Part shown: positions 16,199 to 24,217 of the stretch, piece after piece | Position numbering within the stretch: position 1 is the first letter of the stretch | Layout of the letters: every line of letters begins with the position of its first letter | Source of the DNA: Anammoximicrobium sp964486845 | GTDB lineage: Bacteria; Planctomycetota; Planctomycetia; Pirellulales; Pirellulaceae | Assembly: GCA_964486845.1 (NCBI GenBank) | Contig: CAZAQY010000004.1 | Span: 31,530-95,529, forward strand | DNA: 64,000 nucleotides | Direction of reading: 5' to 3' | Notes under the pieces: model-generated | The model's input: the letters and a program-made list of their open reading frames with translations, nothing else | The model's database searches: none | Told to the model about the DNA's origin: nothing | Made by a program: the position numbers and the translations under genes

Positions 16199-18412
16199 AT
16201 GAACCGAGGAATTGTCCGCCAACGCGCGTTCGTTGCAGCGACCGCGCGACTGTTGATCCTGGCCTGCGGCGCCAGCCTTCTGGCGGCCGCCGGGGACGAT
16301 GGCGGTGCGCGCAAGAAGCCTGCCGGCGCCAAGCAGCCTGAACCGGCCAGGACGAGCGCCGCGCAGCTGATCCGTGTCCCGACGCCGATTGCAGGAGAAG
16401 TCGATACGCGTTTGAAGGCGATGATCGACGAGTTGCTGGTGCGTTGGCAGGACGCCAGCGGACGCCCTACGTTGATCCTGGAGTTCGGCGGTGGTGACGA
16501 GGCCGCGCAGCGGGCCAGCCAGTTTGAGCGTGCCTTGTCGCTGGCTCGTTACTTGGCGGGGGAAGACTTGGGCCGCGTTCGCACCGTCGCCTATTTGAAC
16601 GGACCCGTGCACGGACACGCCGTCCTGCCGGTATTGGCTTGCGAGCAGATCATCTCGCATCCGGATGCCGAATTGGGGCGAGCGGGATTGGCGGACGACG
16701 CGCGGGACCCCACGGTCCGCAGCGGGTACGTCGAAATCGCGGAGCGACGCCGGACCGTTCCCAAGGCGGTGGTGCTGGGGATGCTCGATCCGCAGTTGGC
16801 GGTTTCTCGCGTGCAAACACAGGACGGCGTGCGGTTTGTCTTGTCCGACGAGTTGGACGAACTGCAGAAGCAATCCGCGGTGCGTTCGGTCGAGCAGGTG
16901 ATCCCCGCTGGGCAACTGGGTAACTTTACCGGCACCGAGTTGCGGTTGAAGTACGGATTGGTGAGCCACCTGGCCAGGGATCGTCTGCAATTGGCCTCGG
17001 CCCTGCAGTTGCCCGCCGGAGGCGTGGAAGAAGACCCGACGCTGGCCGTGGGCCGGCGGGCCGTCCGCGTGGACTTGACGGGCCCGATCAAGCCGGACAC
17101 GGTGAACTGGGTCGAACGCGGGATCCGGGAAAAGGTCGAGCAGGAGCAGGTCAATTTCGTTTGTCTGGTGATCGACAGCCCCGGCGGATCGCCGGAGGAC
17201 AGCGTGCGGCTGGCCGGGTACTTGTCCGGTTTGGATGCCAGCCAGGTGCGCACGGTGGCCTTTGTCGCCTCCGAGGCGCGGTCCGACGCGGCGCTGGTCG
17301 CCCTGGCCTGCGATCAGCTGCTGATGACGGACACGGCCGTGTTGGGCGGCCCCGGCGCTCGGCGCATTAGTTCTCGCAAGTCGGAGGCGTTGCGGATCGC
17401 CGTCCGCGAGCTGGCCAAGTCCAAGAGCATGAATTGGTCGCTGCCGGCGGCCATGATCGACGCCGATTTGGCCGTGCGGCGTTACCAGCGGCCGGGGACC
17501 GGTGAAGTGCGGTATTTCTGCGAGCAGGAACTGGCCGAGCAGGAACATCCGCAGGACTGGCGGGCGGAAGGCGACATCCAGACGCGGAACGGATTGCGGG
17601 GCAGCGAGGCCGTCGAGTTGCGGCTGGCGCGGTTCAACGTCGCCGACTGGGACGACGTGAAAAGGACGTACCATTTCGAGAGCGAGTTGGGGATGGTCCA
17701 GCGGAACTGGGCGCATACGGTGGTCGAATTCCTGGCTTCGCCGCGAGTCGCCGGGACGCTGCTGTTTGCCGCCTGGTTCACGCTGATGATCGAGTTTTCG
17801 ACGCCGGGAGTTGGACTGGCCGGCTTCGCGTCGGCGGTGTGTTTTGTGTTGTTTTTCTGGGCGCATTTTCTGCACGGCACCGCGGGCTGGCTGGAGATCA
17901 TGTTGTTCGCTACGGGAGTCGCATGCCTGGTCCTGGAGATTTTCGTGCTGCCCGGCGTGGGCGCCTTTGGCATCGGCGGCGGGCTGCTGATCGTCGTATC
18001 GATTCTGTTGGCGAGCCAGACCTTTGTGATTCCCTCCAATGCTTACGAATGGAGCCAACTGCCCAGTTCGTTGTTCATGCTGGCGGCCGCGGGCGGCGGG
18101 GCCTTTGCCGCGATGGTCGTCGCGCGGCGCTTGGTGACCGAGGCGCCGCTCTTCCGCCGCGTGTCCTTGGACACCCCTGACGGCCAACAGCGGGAGCAGA
18201 TTCGCCGCCAGGAAGCGCTGGTGCACTGGGATTACTTGGTGGGCAAGCGGGGCGTGACGATCACGCAATTGACTCCGTCGGGCAAGGCCCGCTTTGGCGA
18301 CGCGCGGGTGGACGTGATCAGCGACGGCGAAGTGGTCCCGTGCGGGACGGACGTGGTCGTGGTGGAGGTCAGAGGCAACGAGGTGCTGGTCCGAGCCGTG
18401 GAAATCGGGTAA
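16199..18412 (+). CDS. Long NfeD-type membrane-bound ClpP-like serine protease
   Basis: A 737-residue protein of the NfeD1b type. A signal peptide (about 1-30) is followed by two ClpP/crotonase-like domains (about 60-260 and 285-460; LVIDSPGGSPEDSVRLAGYL marks the second), a membrane region with four to five helices (about 510-645, from VEFLASPRVAGTLLFAAWF) and a C-terminal OB-fold NfeD domain (about 670-737, LVGKRGVTITQLTPSGKARF). A serine in ARSDAALVALACD is at the expected place of the nucleophile in the second domain; the first domain has HGHAVL there and may be inactive. AGGAAGGA precedes the ATG. It heads an operon with a short NfeD and floA, the usual partners in membrane microdomain organisation. 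Confidence 0.88.
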   Translation: MNRGIVRQRAFVAATARLLILACGASLLAAAGDDGGARKKPAGAKQPEPARTSAAQLIRVPTPIAGEVDTRLKAMIDELLVRWQDASGRPTLILEFGGGDEAAQRASQFERALSLARYLAGEDLGRVRTVAYLNGPVHGHAVLPVLACEQIISHPDAELGRAGLADDARDPTVRSGYVEIAERRRTVPKAVVLGMLDPQLAVSRVQTQDGVRFVLSDELDELQKQSAVRSVEQVIPAGQLGNFTGTELRLKYGLVSHLARDRLQLASALQLPAGGVEEDPTLAVGRRAVRVDLTGPIKPDTVNWVERGIREKVEQEQVNFVCLVIDSPGGSPEDSVRLAGYLSGLDASQVRTVAFVASEARSDAALVALACDQLLMTDTAVLGGPGARRISSRKSEALRIAVRELAKSKSMNWSLPAAMIDADLAVRRYQRPGTGEVRYFCEQELAEQEHPQDWRAEGDIQTRNGLRGSEAVELRLARFNVADWDDVKRTYHFESELGMVQRNWAHTVVEFLASPRVAGTLLFAAWFTLMIEFSTPGVGLAGFASAVCFVLFFWAHFLHGTAGWLEIMLFATGVACLVLEIFVLPGVGAFGIGGGLLIVVSILLASQTFVIPSNAYEWSQLPSSLFMLAAAGGGAFAAMVVARRLVTEAPLFRRVSLDTPDGQQREQIRRQEALVHWDYLVGKRGVTITQLTPSGKARFGDARVDVISDGEVVPCGTDVVVVEVRGNEVLVRAVEIG

Positions 18413-18449
18413 ACTAGGTTCCTAAGAGGCAAGCACGACACGGGTTGTT

Positions 18450-18477
18450 GAAGTGCGGCGCCTTGTCGCCGCTTTGG
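18450..18477. repeat. GCGGCG-CCTTGT-CGCCGC palindrome (GAAG head)
   Basis: GAAGTGCGGCGCCTTGTCGC followed by CGCTTTGG. The stem GCGGCG/CGCCGC has a 6-nt loop. It lies between the two NfeD genes. Relatives are at 26077, 26195 (inverted) and 51987, two of which have GGAG at the foot. Confidence 0.85.
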
Positions 18478-18568
18478 ATTTGACGTTGTGTCGTGGCGGT
18501 CAGACGGGGATCGGGGTGTTCGTCTGGCTTTGGTCTGCAGCTATCGGATCGTGTTGGGAGATACGTTT

Positions 18569-19153
18569 GTGACCGACGCATTGTTGTGGTCGATCCTGTT
18601 GCTGGCGTTGGGCTTGGGGCTGATCGCACTGGAGTTGCTTGTTCCCTCCGGCGGCGTGCTTGGCATTTTGGCGGCGCTGGCCATCATCGCGTCCATCGCC
18701 GTGGCTTTCAGCGGTGGTTGGGTGACGGGCGTCATCATGCTGGTCGCGACGATGCTGATCCTGCCCGTGGCCCTGGCGGCAGCGATCCACTATTGGCCGC
18801 GGACGCCGATCGGCCGGATGATTTTGTTGGAGGCGCCGCAGAACGAGGAAGAAGTGTTGCCGGACACGCCGGAGCATCGGAAGCTGAAGGACCTGATCGG
18901 GAAGCGCGGTACGGCCAAGACGAAAATGCTGCCCAGCGGCGCGGTCGTGATTGACGGGCGGGTGTATGATGCGATTGGCGAGGGGATGGCCATCGATCCC
19001 GGCCAGTCGGTTCGCGTGACGGCGGTGCGGACCAATCGCGTCGTGGTGGTGCTGGAGGACGGTCCCCGCGAATTGCTGACGGAAACGGCCGACGTGCTCG
19101 CCCAGCCGGCGCGCAGCTTGGGGCTGGAATCGTTGGAACCGCCGGCGAGTTAA
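18569..19153 (+). CDS. Short NfeD-family membrane protein
   Basis: A 194-residue protein with two to three membrane helices near the N-terminus (ALLWSILLLALGLGLIALELL, GVLGILAALAIIASIAVAF, VIMLVATMLILPVALAAAI) and a C-terminal OB-fold domain (about 110-175, LIGKRGTAKTKMLPSGAVVIDGRVYDA). It lacks the protease part of the upstream gene. The start is GTG 18569 with GGGAG 8 nt before it; an in-frame ATG at 18488 has no good ribosome site. NfeD OB domains are thought to bind SPFH proteins, and floA follows directly. Confidence 0.88.
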   Translation: MTDALLWSILLLALGLGLIALELLVPSGGVLGILAALAIIASIAVAFSGGWVTGVIMLVATMLILPVALAAAIHYWPRTPIGRMILLEAPQNEEEVLPDTPEHRKLKDLIGKRGTAKTKMLPSGAVVIDGRVYDAIGEGMAIDPGQSVRVTAVRTNRVVVVLEDGPRELLTETADVLAQPARSLGLESLEPPAS

Positions 19154-19362
19154 GCGACGCGGTTTCTGGCCGCAACCAGACTTCGCCGTAAGCTTGGGAA
19201 CCCGGAGTACGAAAAGGGGCTTTCCACGAGCGGCTGCAGAAAAATCCGTGGACAAACCCGGAGCTTGACAATTGCACCCGAGCGCCGCTCGGTGTAAAAC
19301 GGGGAGTTGCTGGCTGAGCCTGATTGTTTGCGGCCGTGACCATTCTTGCGGAGGTTACTCTG

Positions 19363-20415
19363 ATGCGCATCTTCGCCCAACAAGAAATCGACCCGACCAC
19401 GCTGGTGGGCATCGGGATCGCCGTCGTGATCTTGATTATCCTGATGGTGATCTTCGGCGTCTTCGCCCGTTACTTCCGATTGTGGATTCAATGCGTGCTG
19501 ACCAAGGCCGGGATCACGATCTGGGACTTGTTGGGCATGACTTTCCGCAAAGTCAATCCCACGGTGATTGTGCGCAGCAAGATCATGGCGGTCCAGGCGG
19601 GCATTACGGACAAAATGGGCTTGACCAGCCGGGCGTTGGAAGCCCACTATCTGGCCGGCGGGAATGTGCCGCTGGTGGTCCGGGCGCTGATCGCGGCGCA
19701 GAAAGCGAAAATTGTCGACCTATCTTTCCGGGAAGCCACGGCCTGCGATCTGGCGGGACGCAACGTGCTGGAAGCCGTCCAGACCAGCGTCTATCCGAAA
19801 GTGATCGACTGTCCGCCGCGTGCTTCGGGCAAGTCCTCGTTGGACGCCATGGCCAAAAACGGCATTCAACTCAAGGTCCGAGCCCGCGTCACCGTGCGGG
19901 CGAACCTGCAGCAGTTGATCGGCGGCGCCACGGAGGAGACGATCGTCGCCCGCGTGGGCGAGGGCATCGTCAGCGCCATCGGCTCGGCGGAAACACACGC
20001 CCACGTCTTGGAGAACCCGGATATGATTTCCAAGGCGGTGCTGGCCCGCAAGTTGGACTCGCAAACGGCCTTTAAGATCGTCTCGATCGACATTGCCGAC
20101 ATCGACGTGGGCGAAAACATCGGCGCCCGACTGCAGGCCGATCAGGCCGAGGCCGACACGCGCGTCGCGCGGGCGCAAGCCGAAGGCCGCCGGGCGGCGG
20201 CCGTAGCCCGCGAGCAGGAAATGACGGCTGCCATCGAGGACAGCCGCGCCAAGGTGGTCGACGCCGAGGCGGAAGTGCCCAAGGCCATGGCCGAGGCGTT
20301 CCGCACTGCCAAGCTGAGCGTGCTGGATTACTTCAAATTGCGGAACGTCCAGGCGGATACGGAGATGCGGAAGTCGATCGCCACGAGCGCCACCGCCGGA
20401 GGCCGTCCGTCATGA
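19363..20415 (+). CDS. floA: Flotillin-like protein FloA (SPFH domain)
   Basis: A 350-residue membrane scaffold protein. It has one hydrophobic N-terminal segment (LVGIGIAVVILIILMVIFGVF, about 13-33), then the YqfA/FloA-type SPFH domain with RYFRLWIQCVLTKAGI, GGNVPLVVRALIAAQKA and LKVRARVTVRANLQQLIGG, and a charged coiled-coil region rich in Ala, Glu and Arg (about 245-320). GGAGG lies 8 nt before the ATG. FloA organises detergent-resistant membrane microdomains. The stop overlaps the next start (ATGA). Confidence 0.94.
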   Translation: MRIFAQQEIDPTTLVGIGIAVVILIILMVIFGVFARYFRLWIQCVLTKAGITIWDLLGMTFRKVNPTVIVRSKIMAVQAGITDKMGLTSRALEAHYLAGGNVPLVVRALIAAQKAKIVDLSFREATACDLAGRNVLEAVQTSVYPKVIDCPPRASGKSSLDAMAKNGIQLKVRARVTVRANLQQLIGGATEETIVARVGEGIVSAIGSAETHAHVLENPDMISKAVLARKLDSQTAFKIVSIDIADIDVGENIGARLQADQAEADTRVARAQAEGRRAAAVAREQEMTAAIEDSRAKVVDAEAEVPKAMAEAFRTAKLSVLDYFKLRNVQADTEMRKSIATSATAGGRPS

Positions 20416-20924
20416 GCATCATGCGCGACTTGGAGAATCTGTTGCGGGAAATCGCGGAGCAACAGCAGGGCCAACCGCGGCCCGGCCCCCAACGGTCTGC
20501 TCCGCCGCGCCCCGCCCCGCAACGGGCTCCGCAGCCCAGGCCGGCGCCGCAGCGTCCGGTGGCTTCTCGCTCCGCTCCGGTGGACGCGGAGGTCCTGGAC
20601 GCCGAAATCGTCGATGCGGCGCCGGTGCGGCGGCGCGCCGCCGTCGCCCAGCACGTCGAGAAGCACCTGGACACCAGCGATGTCACCGCCCGCGCCGCAC
20701 AACTGGGCGCGGAAATCGGCCAGGCCGACGAGAAAGTCGAAGCCCACCTGCGCCAGAAGTTCGATCATGACTTGAGTCGAATCAGCGATCCCGAAGACAA
20801 AGCCGGCGCGGCAGTCGGCGCCGCCCCTGCCGCTCGAATCGTTGAGTTGTTCCGCAGTCCCCAGTCGATTCAACAAGCGTTCATCCTGAACGAGATCATC
20901 AATCGTCCCGAACAGCGATGGTAA
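20412..20924 (+). CDS. Proline-rich protein encoded with floA, unknown function
   Basis: A 170-residue soluble protein whose start codon overlaps the floA stop (ATGA), so translation is probably coupled. It has a short N-terminal helix (MRDLENLLREIAEQQQ), a Pro/Arg/Gln-rich linker (about 20-60) and a helical acidic C-terminus ending IVELFRSPQSIQQAFILNEI. No catalytic motif is seen. The position suggests an adaptor that works with flotillin, but this is inference from gene order. Comparable proteins follow floA in other planctomycetes as far as I recall; this was not checked. Confidence 0.65.
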   Translation: MSIMRDLENLLREIAEQQQGQPRPGPQRSAPPRPAPQRAPQPRPAPQRPVASRSAPVDAEVLDAEIVDAAPVRRRAAVAQHVEKHLDTSDVTARAAQLGAEIGQADEKVEAHLRQKFDHDLSRISDPEDKAGAAVGAAPAARIVELFRSPQSIQQAFILNEIINRPEQRW

Positions 20925-20925
20925 A

Positions 20926-20949
20926 GTGGCCATCACGCTCCGCGTGATG
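20926..20949. repeat. REP-like palindrome of the CATCACGC family (GTGG head)
   Basis: CATCACGCTCCGCGTGATG is a near-perfect palindrome preceded by GTGGC instead of GTAGC. It lies directly behind the stop codon of the proline-rich gene and in opposite orientation to the copies at 28122. Confidence 0.85.
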
Positions 20950-21000
20950 TCAGCCAGCCTAAGCAAGGGCTCCGCAAGACTCGTAGAGAGAACGACATTC

Positions 21001-21915
21001 ATGCAGATCGAACCCGGCCAGACCCGCATCGGCTGGATCGGCACGGGCGTGATGGGGGCCAGCATGTGCGGGCACCTGATCGCTCGCGGCTTCTCGGCCA
21101 CCGTCTACAACCGCACGCGAGCCAAGGCGGATCGGCTGTTAACCCGGGGAGCCGCGTGGGCCGACAGCCCGCGGGCCGTGGCCGAACGCAGCGACGTCGT
21201 TTTCACGATCGTCGGGTTCCCGCGCGACGTCCGCCAAGTGGTTCTCGGATCCGAGGGCACTCTGGCCGGCTCGAAGCCGGGCAACCTCTTGGTCGACATG
21301 ACGACCAGCGAACCGTCGCTGGCCATCGAAATCGCGGCGGCGGCGCAGGAGAAGGGCGTCGTCAGCATCGACGCGCCGGTGTCCGGCGGCGACGTGGGCG
21401 CTCGCGAGGCGCGGCTCTCGATCATGATCGGCGGCGACGCAGAGGCGGTCGAAGCCCTGCGCCCGTGCTGGGAGGCGATGGGCAAGACCTTTGTCCATCA
21501 AGGGGGCCCCGGCGCGGGGCAACACACGAAAATGGTCAACCAGACGCTGATCGCCAGCAACATGGTCGGCGTGTGTGAAGCCCTCCTATACGCCTACCGA
21601 GCCGGCTTGGATCTGAACCGCGTCCTGGAATCCGTCGCGTCCGGAGCGGCAGGCAGTTGGTCGCTGTCCAACCTCGGTCCGCGGATCATCCAGAACAATT
21701 TCGATCCCGGCTTCTTCGTCGAGCACTTCATCAAAGACATGCGCATCGCCTTGGACGAGGCGGACCGGATGGGGTTGGTCCTGCCGGGACTGGCGCTGGC
21801 CAAGCAGCTGTATTTGGCCGTGCAAGCCCAAGGCGGTGGCCGCCGCGGGACCCACGCCTTGCACCTGGCCTTGGCCTCGTTGTCAGGGATCGACTGGACG
21901 AGCCGCGCCAACTAG
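21001..21915 (+). CDS. NAD(P)-dependent 3-hydroxyisobutyrate/2-hydroxy-3-oxopropionate dehydrogenase family
   Basis: A 304-residue beta-hydroxyacid dehydrogenase. It has the cofactor motif RIGWIGTGVMGASMCGHL (about 10-27), the substrate-binding DAPVSGGDVGAREA (about 124-137) and the catalytic-lysine region GAGQHTKMVNQTL, with Lys in HTKMVNQ. Family members reduce or oxidise small hydroxyacids such as hydroxyisobutyrate, tartronate semialdehyde or succinate semialdehyde; the exact substrate is open. ATG 21001 is used rather than an upstream in-frame start that lies in the palindrome. It is a single gene with no obvious pathway partner next to it. Confidence 0.88.
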   Translation: MQIEPGQTRIGWIGTGVMGASMCGHLIARGFSATVYNRTRAKADRLLTRGAAWADSPRAVAERSDVVFTIVGFPRDVRQVVLGSEGTLAGSKPGNLLVDMTTSEPSLAIEIAAAAQEKGVVSIDAPVSGGDVGAREARLSIMIGGDAEAVEALRPCWEAMGKTFVHQGGPGAGQHTKMVNQTLIASNMVGVCEALLYAYRAGLDLNRVLESVASGAAGSWSLSNLGPRIIQNNFDPGFFVEHFIKDMRIALDEADRMGLVLPGLALAKQLYLAVQAQGGGRRGTHALHLALASLSGIDWTSRAN

Positions 21916-21925
21916 CTCCCAACCG

Positions 21926-22015
21926 GGCCGGAACAAGTCCCCGCAGTTCCGGTGCGGCGGCGGGTAAGGCAACGGCAACCGATCCGTGCCGGAACGGCGC
22001 GGACTTGTTCCGGCC
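21926..22015. repeat. 90-bp imperfect palindromic element (GGCCGGAACAAGTCC arms)
   Basis: Perfect 15-nt arms at 21926-21940 and 22001-22015, extended inward by a second conserved block GTTCCGG/CCGGAAC to about 33 bp per arm. It fills the space between the dehydrogenase stop and the TAG stop of a gene fragment on the other strand. It could fold as one long hairpin. Confidence 0.8.
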
Positions 22016-22164
22016 TAATTGCTCTTCAGCGGCCAGTCGAAGGTGTTTTTTCCGTCCTTGACCGTGGCCTTCAATTCCGACCGCGTATTGTATTTCGCCG
22101 GGATCGAATGACCATCGCCGGAAAAGAAGACTGCCACAGCACTTAGGATACACGAATCGCGCAT
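22015..22164 (-). pseudogene. C-terminal remnant of a transthyretin-like planctomycete lipoprotein
   Basis: A 49-codon frame ending SIPAKYNTRSELKATV, KDGKNTFDWPLKSN. This is the usual C-terminal end of small planctomycete carboxypeptidase-regulatory-like (transthyretin-fold) lipoproteins, which are normally about 130-160 residues with a lipobox. Here only the last 35 or so residues are left; no signal peptide or N-terminal strands precede them. The stop codon touches the right arm of the 21926-22015 palindrome. An ATG at 22164 is in frame, but a functional product is unlikely. Confidence 0.6.
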
Positions 22165-22344
22165 TCTTGGGAACATGAACCTAACCGGAGGCGCGAAGCC
22201 GCGGGAGATGGTTAGTCTCTGCGGGCAAATACGTTTCGGTTGTATTGGTCGTAACGGATTAGCCGATTACACCCAGCAAGCAGCTTCGTCGGGAATTGCC
22301 GGCGATAACGTCAAGAACGCAGGTCTGGATTCGAGCTGAGTGCC

Positions 22345-23403
22345 ATGTCGCGAGTGCCAATTTGCTGGGCCATATCGTCCGTCTTGCTGTGCATGACGGG
22401 GTGTGCCACGCTGCATCCAGCGCCGGACATATCCGACGTGTCGATCCCGCCGCACGGCCCGATGCCGCACGAGTTGTCCAAGGTGGTGTTGCCTCAATAC
22501 GTGATCGAACCGCCCGACATCCTGGTGGTGGAGGCGATCCAGTTGGTGCCGAAGCCGCCTTACCGGCTGCGCACCGGCGACACGGTGATGGTCACGGCCC
22601 AGGGCGTGGACCCGAGCGCTCCGATCAGCGCACAGTACTTGCTGGGACTGGGCGGCGTCCTCGATCTGGGTCCAACGTACGGCGCCATCACGCTGGCCGG
22701 CATGACGGTGGAGGAAGCCCAGGCGGCGGTCACGCAGTACTTGCGCAAGGACTGGAAAGAGCCGGCGGTGACGGTCTCGCTGGTCCAGATCGCCGGACTG
22801 CAACAAGTCGCGGGCGACCACCTGGTGGGCCCGGACGGCACGATCACGCTGGGCAGTTACGGCAGCGTCCCGGTGGTGGGCATGACGCTGGCGCAAGCCA
22901 AGGCGGCGATCGAAGCCCACTTGAGCCAGTACTTGGAACGGCCCGAAGTGTCGGTCGACGTGTTTGCCTACAACAGCAAGGTCTACTATGTGGTGACCGA
23001 AGGGGCTGGAATGGGAGACTCGGTGGTGCGTTTCCCGATTACGGGCAACGAGACGGTGCTGGACGCGCTGGCCAACCTGGGAGGCACCACGTCGGCGTCG
23101 TCCAAGCGCATCTGGATCGCCCGGCCCACCCCGTATTCGGATCAGGTCCAGATCCTGCAGGTGGACTGGTACGCGATTGCGAAACAGGGGTCCACGACGA
23201 CGAACTACCAACTGATGCCCGGCGACCGGCTGTTCATCGCCGAGAATGAACTCGTGGCGCTCGACACGGCGCTCGGCAAGCTGACGGCGCCCGTCGAACG
23301 GGTGGCGGGATTCAGCATCCTGATGGTCCGCACGCTGGGCGTATTCACCGGGAGAGTGCTGCAGAATTATCACGGTGGTGGTTGGGGTGGTGGCGGTTTT
23401 TGA
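22345..23403 (+). CDS. Polysaccharide export lipoprotein (Wza-like, SLBB domains)
   Basis: A 352-residue lipoprotein (lipobox LLCMTGC, lipidated Cys about 20). It carries the polysaccharide biosynthesis/export domain, here twice: YRLRTGDTVMVTAQGVDP with VDLGPTYGAITLAG-like text, then DHLVGPDGTITLGSYGSVPVVGMTLAQAK (named by its ends DHLVGPDG and TLAQAK), followed by an SLBB-like region with VLDALANLGGTTS and YQLMPGDRLFIAE. The C-terminal end is glycine-rich (GGGWGGGGF). Proteins of this type form the outer-membrane channel for capsule or exopolysaccharide. No polymerase or tyrosine-kinase partner is seen in the window. Confidence 0.85.
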   Translation: MSRVPICWAISSVLLCMTGCATLHPAPDISDVSIPPHGPMPHELSKVVLPQYVIEPPDILVVEAIQLVPKPPYRLRTGDTVMVTAQGVDPSAPISAQYLLGLGGVLDLGPTYGAITLAGMTVEEAQAAVTQYLRKDWKEPAVTVSLVQIAGLQQVAGDHLVGPDGTITLGSYGSVPVVGMTLAQAKAAIEAHLSQYLERPEVSVDVFAYNSKVYYVVTEGAGMGDSVVRFPITGNETVLDALANLGGTTSASSKRIWIARPTPYSDQVQILQVDWYAIAKQGSTTTNYQLMPGDRLFIAENELVALDTALGKLTAPVERVAGFSILMVRTLGVFTGRVLQNYHGGGWGGGGF

Positions 23404-23472
23404 GATGTCCCGTGACGGATTCGACTGCCGGAGTTTCGTTGTCAACTGCGTCCTACACAGGCTTGAAGAATC

Positions 23473-23949
23473 ATGATCCAAAGTGCTTCGATTCGCTGGA
23501 CGATGGTCAGCCTGGTATTGGGATTGACGAGCCTGTTGGCGGGGTGCGCTCCGGCCAAGAATCTGCTGCACCGCGCGCACACGGCTTGCCGCAACGCGGA
23601 ACTGAGGAGCTTGTGTACGCCGCTGCCCTCGCCCTGCTACTGCGGCGTGACGGACATGTACGGCTACTACGGGACGTGTTGGCGGCCATGGTCGATGGAA
23701 TGGCAGCCCCCGTGCTTCACTTGCGGGCCGTCGCCTGCGGGCCCACCCGTGCCGTTGGAGGCGGTGCCGCTGCCGCCGGCGCAGGAACAGCAACTTCCGC
23801 CGGCTCCCGTAGGCCCAGTGCCGCCGCCGTCCGTCCAGCCGATCGTGCCGCCGCCGGAGCGCGAAGGGCGACTTCCGCCACCGGCCGCCCAGCCGATCGG
23901 GCCGCTGGCTCGTTATCCGCTGCCACTGCCGGCGTACGGGGCGCCGTAG
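23473..23949 (+). CDS. Cysteine- and proline-rich lipoprotein, unknown function
   Basis: A 158-residue lipoprotein with lipobox LLAGC (Cys about 25). The region 35-85 is rich in Cys and aromatic residues (CYCGVTDMYGYYGTCW), and the rest is a Pro/Val/Gln-rich tail with PPP blocks. No catalytic motif is seen. It lies 69 bp downstream of the polysaccharide export gene and may be part of the same envelope unit. Confidence 0.6.
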   Translation: MIQSASIRWTMVSLVLGLTSLLAGCAPAKNLLHRAHTACRNAELRSLCTPLPSPCYCGVTDMYGYYGTCWRPWSMEWQPPCFTCGPSPAGPPVPLEAVPLPPAQEQQLPPAPVGPVPPPSVQPIVPPPEREGRLPPPAAQPIGPLARYPLPLPAYGAP

Positions 23950-24157
23950 GGTCTTCAGCGGTGGGATGCGCGTGGCGTGCGCGGAAGTTGGAAATAGGAA
24001 ATGCGAAGCACGAAACTCGATAATTCCGGAATACCGCAAATCGTCCAACTCGCGACCTGCGCACGGCACGCAGTAGACTTTTTCTTGACGCGAGGGTAAG
24101 CTCAACGTTGCCGCGATCGGCTCCGTGGTGTTCTTGCGCGGTGTTTGGCGATCGCGG

Positions 24158-24181
24158 GCACGGCTCGGAGAGCCATGCTAC
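24158..24181. repeat. REP-like palindrome (GGCTCGGAGAGCC family, CTAC orientation)
   Basis: GCACGGCTCGGAGAGCCATG followed by CTAC, identical in core to the copies at 16035 and 16071. Confidence 0.85.
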
Positions 24182-24189
24182 GGCGGCCT

Positions 24190-24216
24190 CCTGACCCCTG
24201 ACCCCTGACCCCTGAC
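24190..24216. repeat. CCCTGAC minisatellite abutting the GHMP kinase start
   Basis: Three head-to-tail copies of the 8-9-nt word CTGACCCC end one base before the ATG at 24218. No Shine-Dalgarno can be placed in front of this start because the repeat fills the space. A reverse-orientation relative lies at 27517-27581. Confidence 0.8.
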
Positions 24217-24217
24217 T

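Noticed and set aside
16091..18268. Minus-strand frame of 725 codons opposite the long NfeD gene
   Set aside because: Antisense shadow with no recognisable domain.
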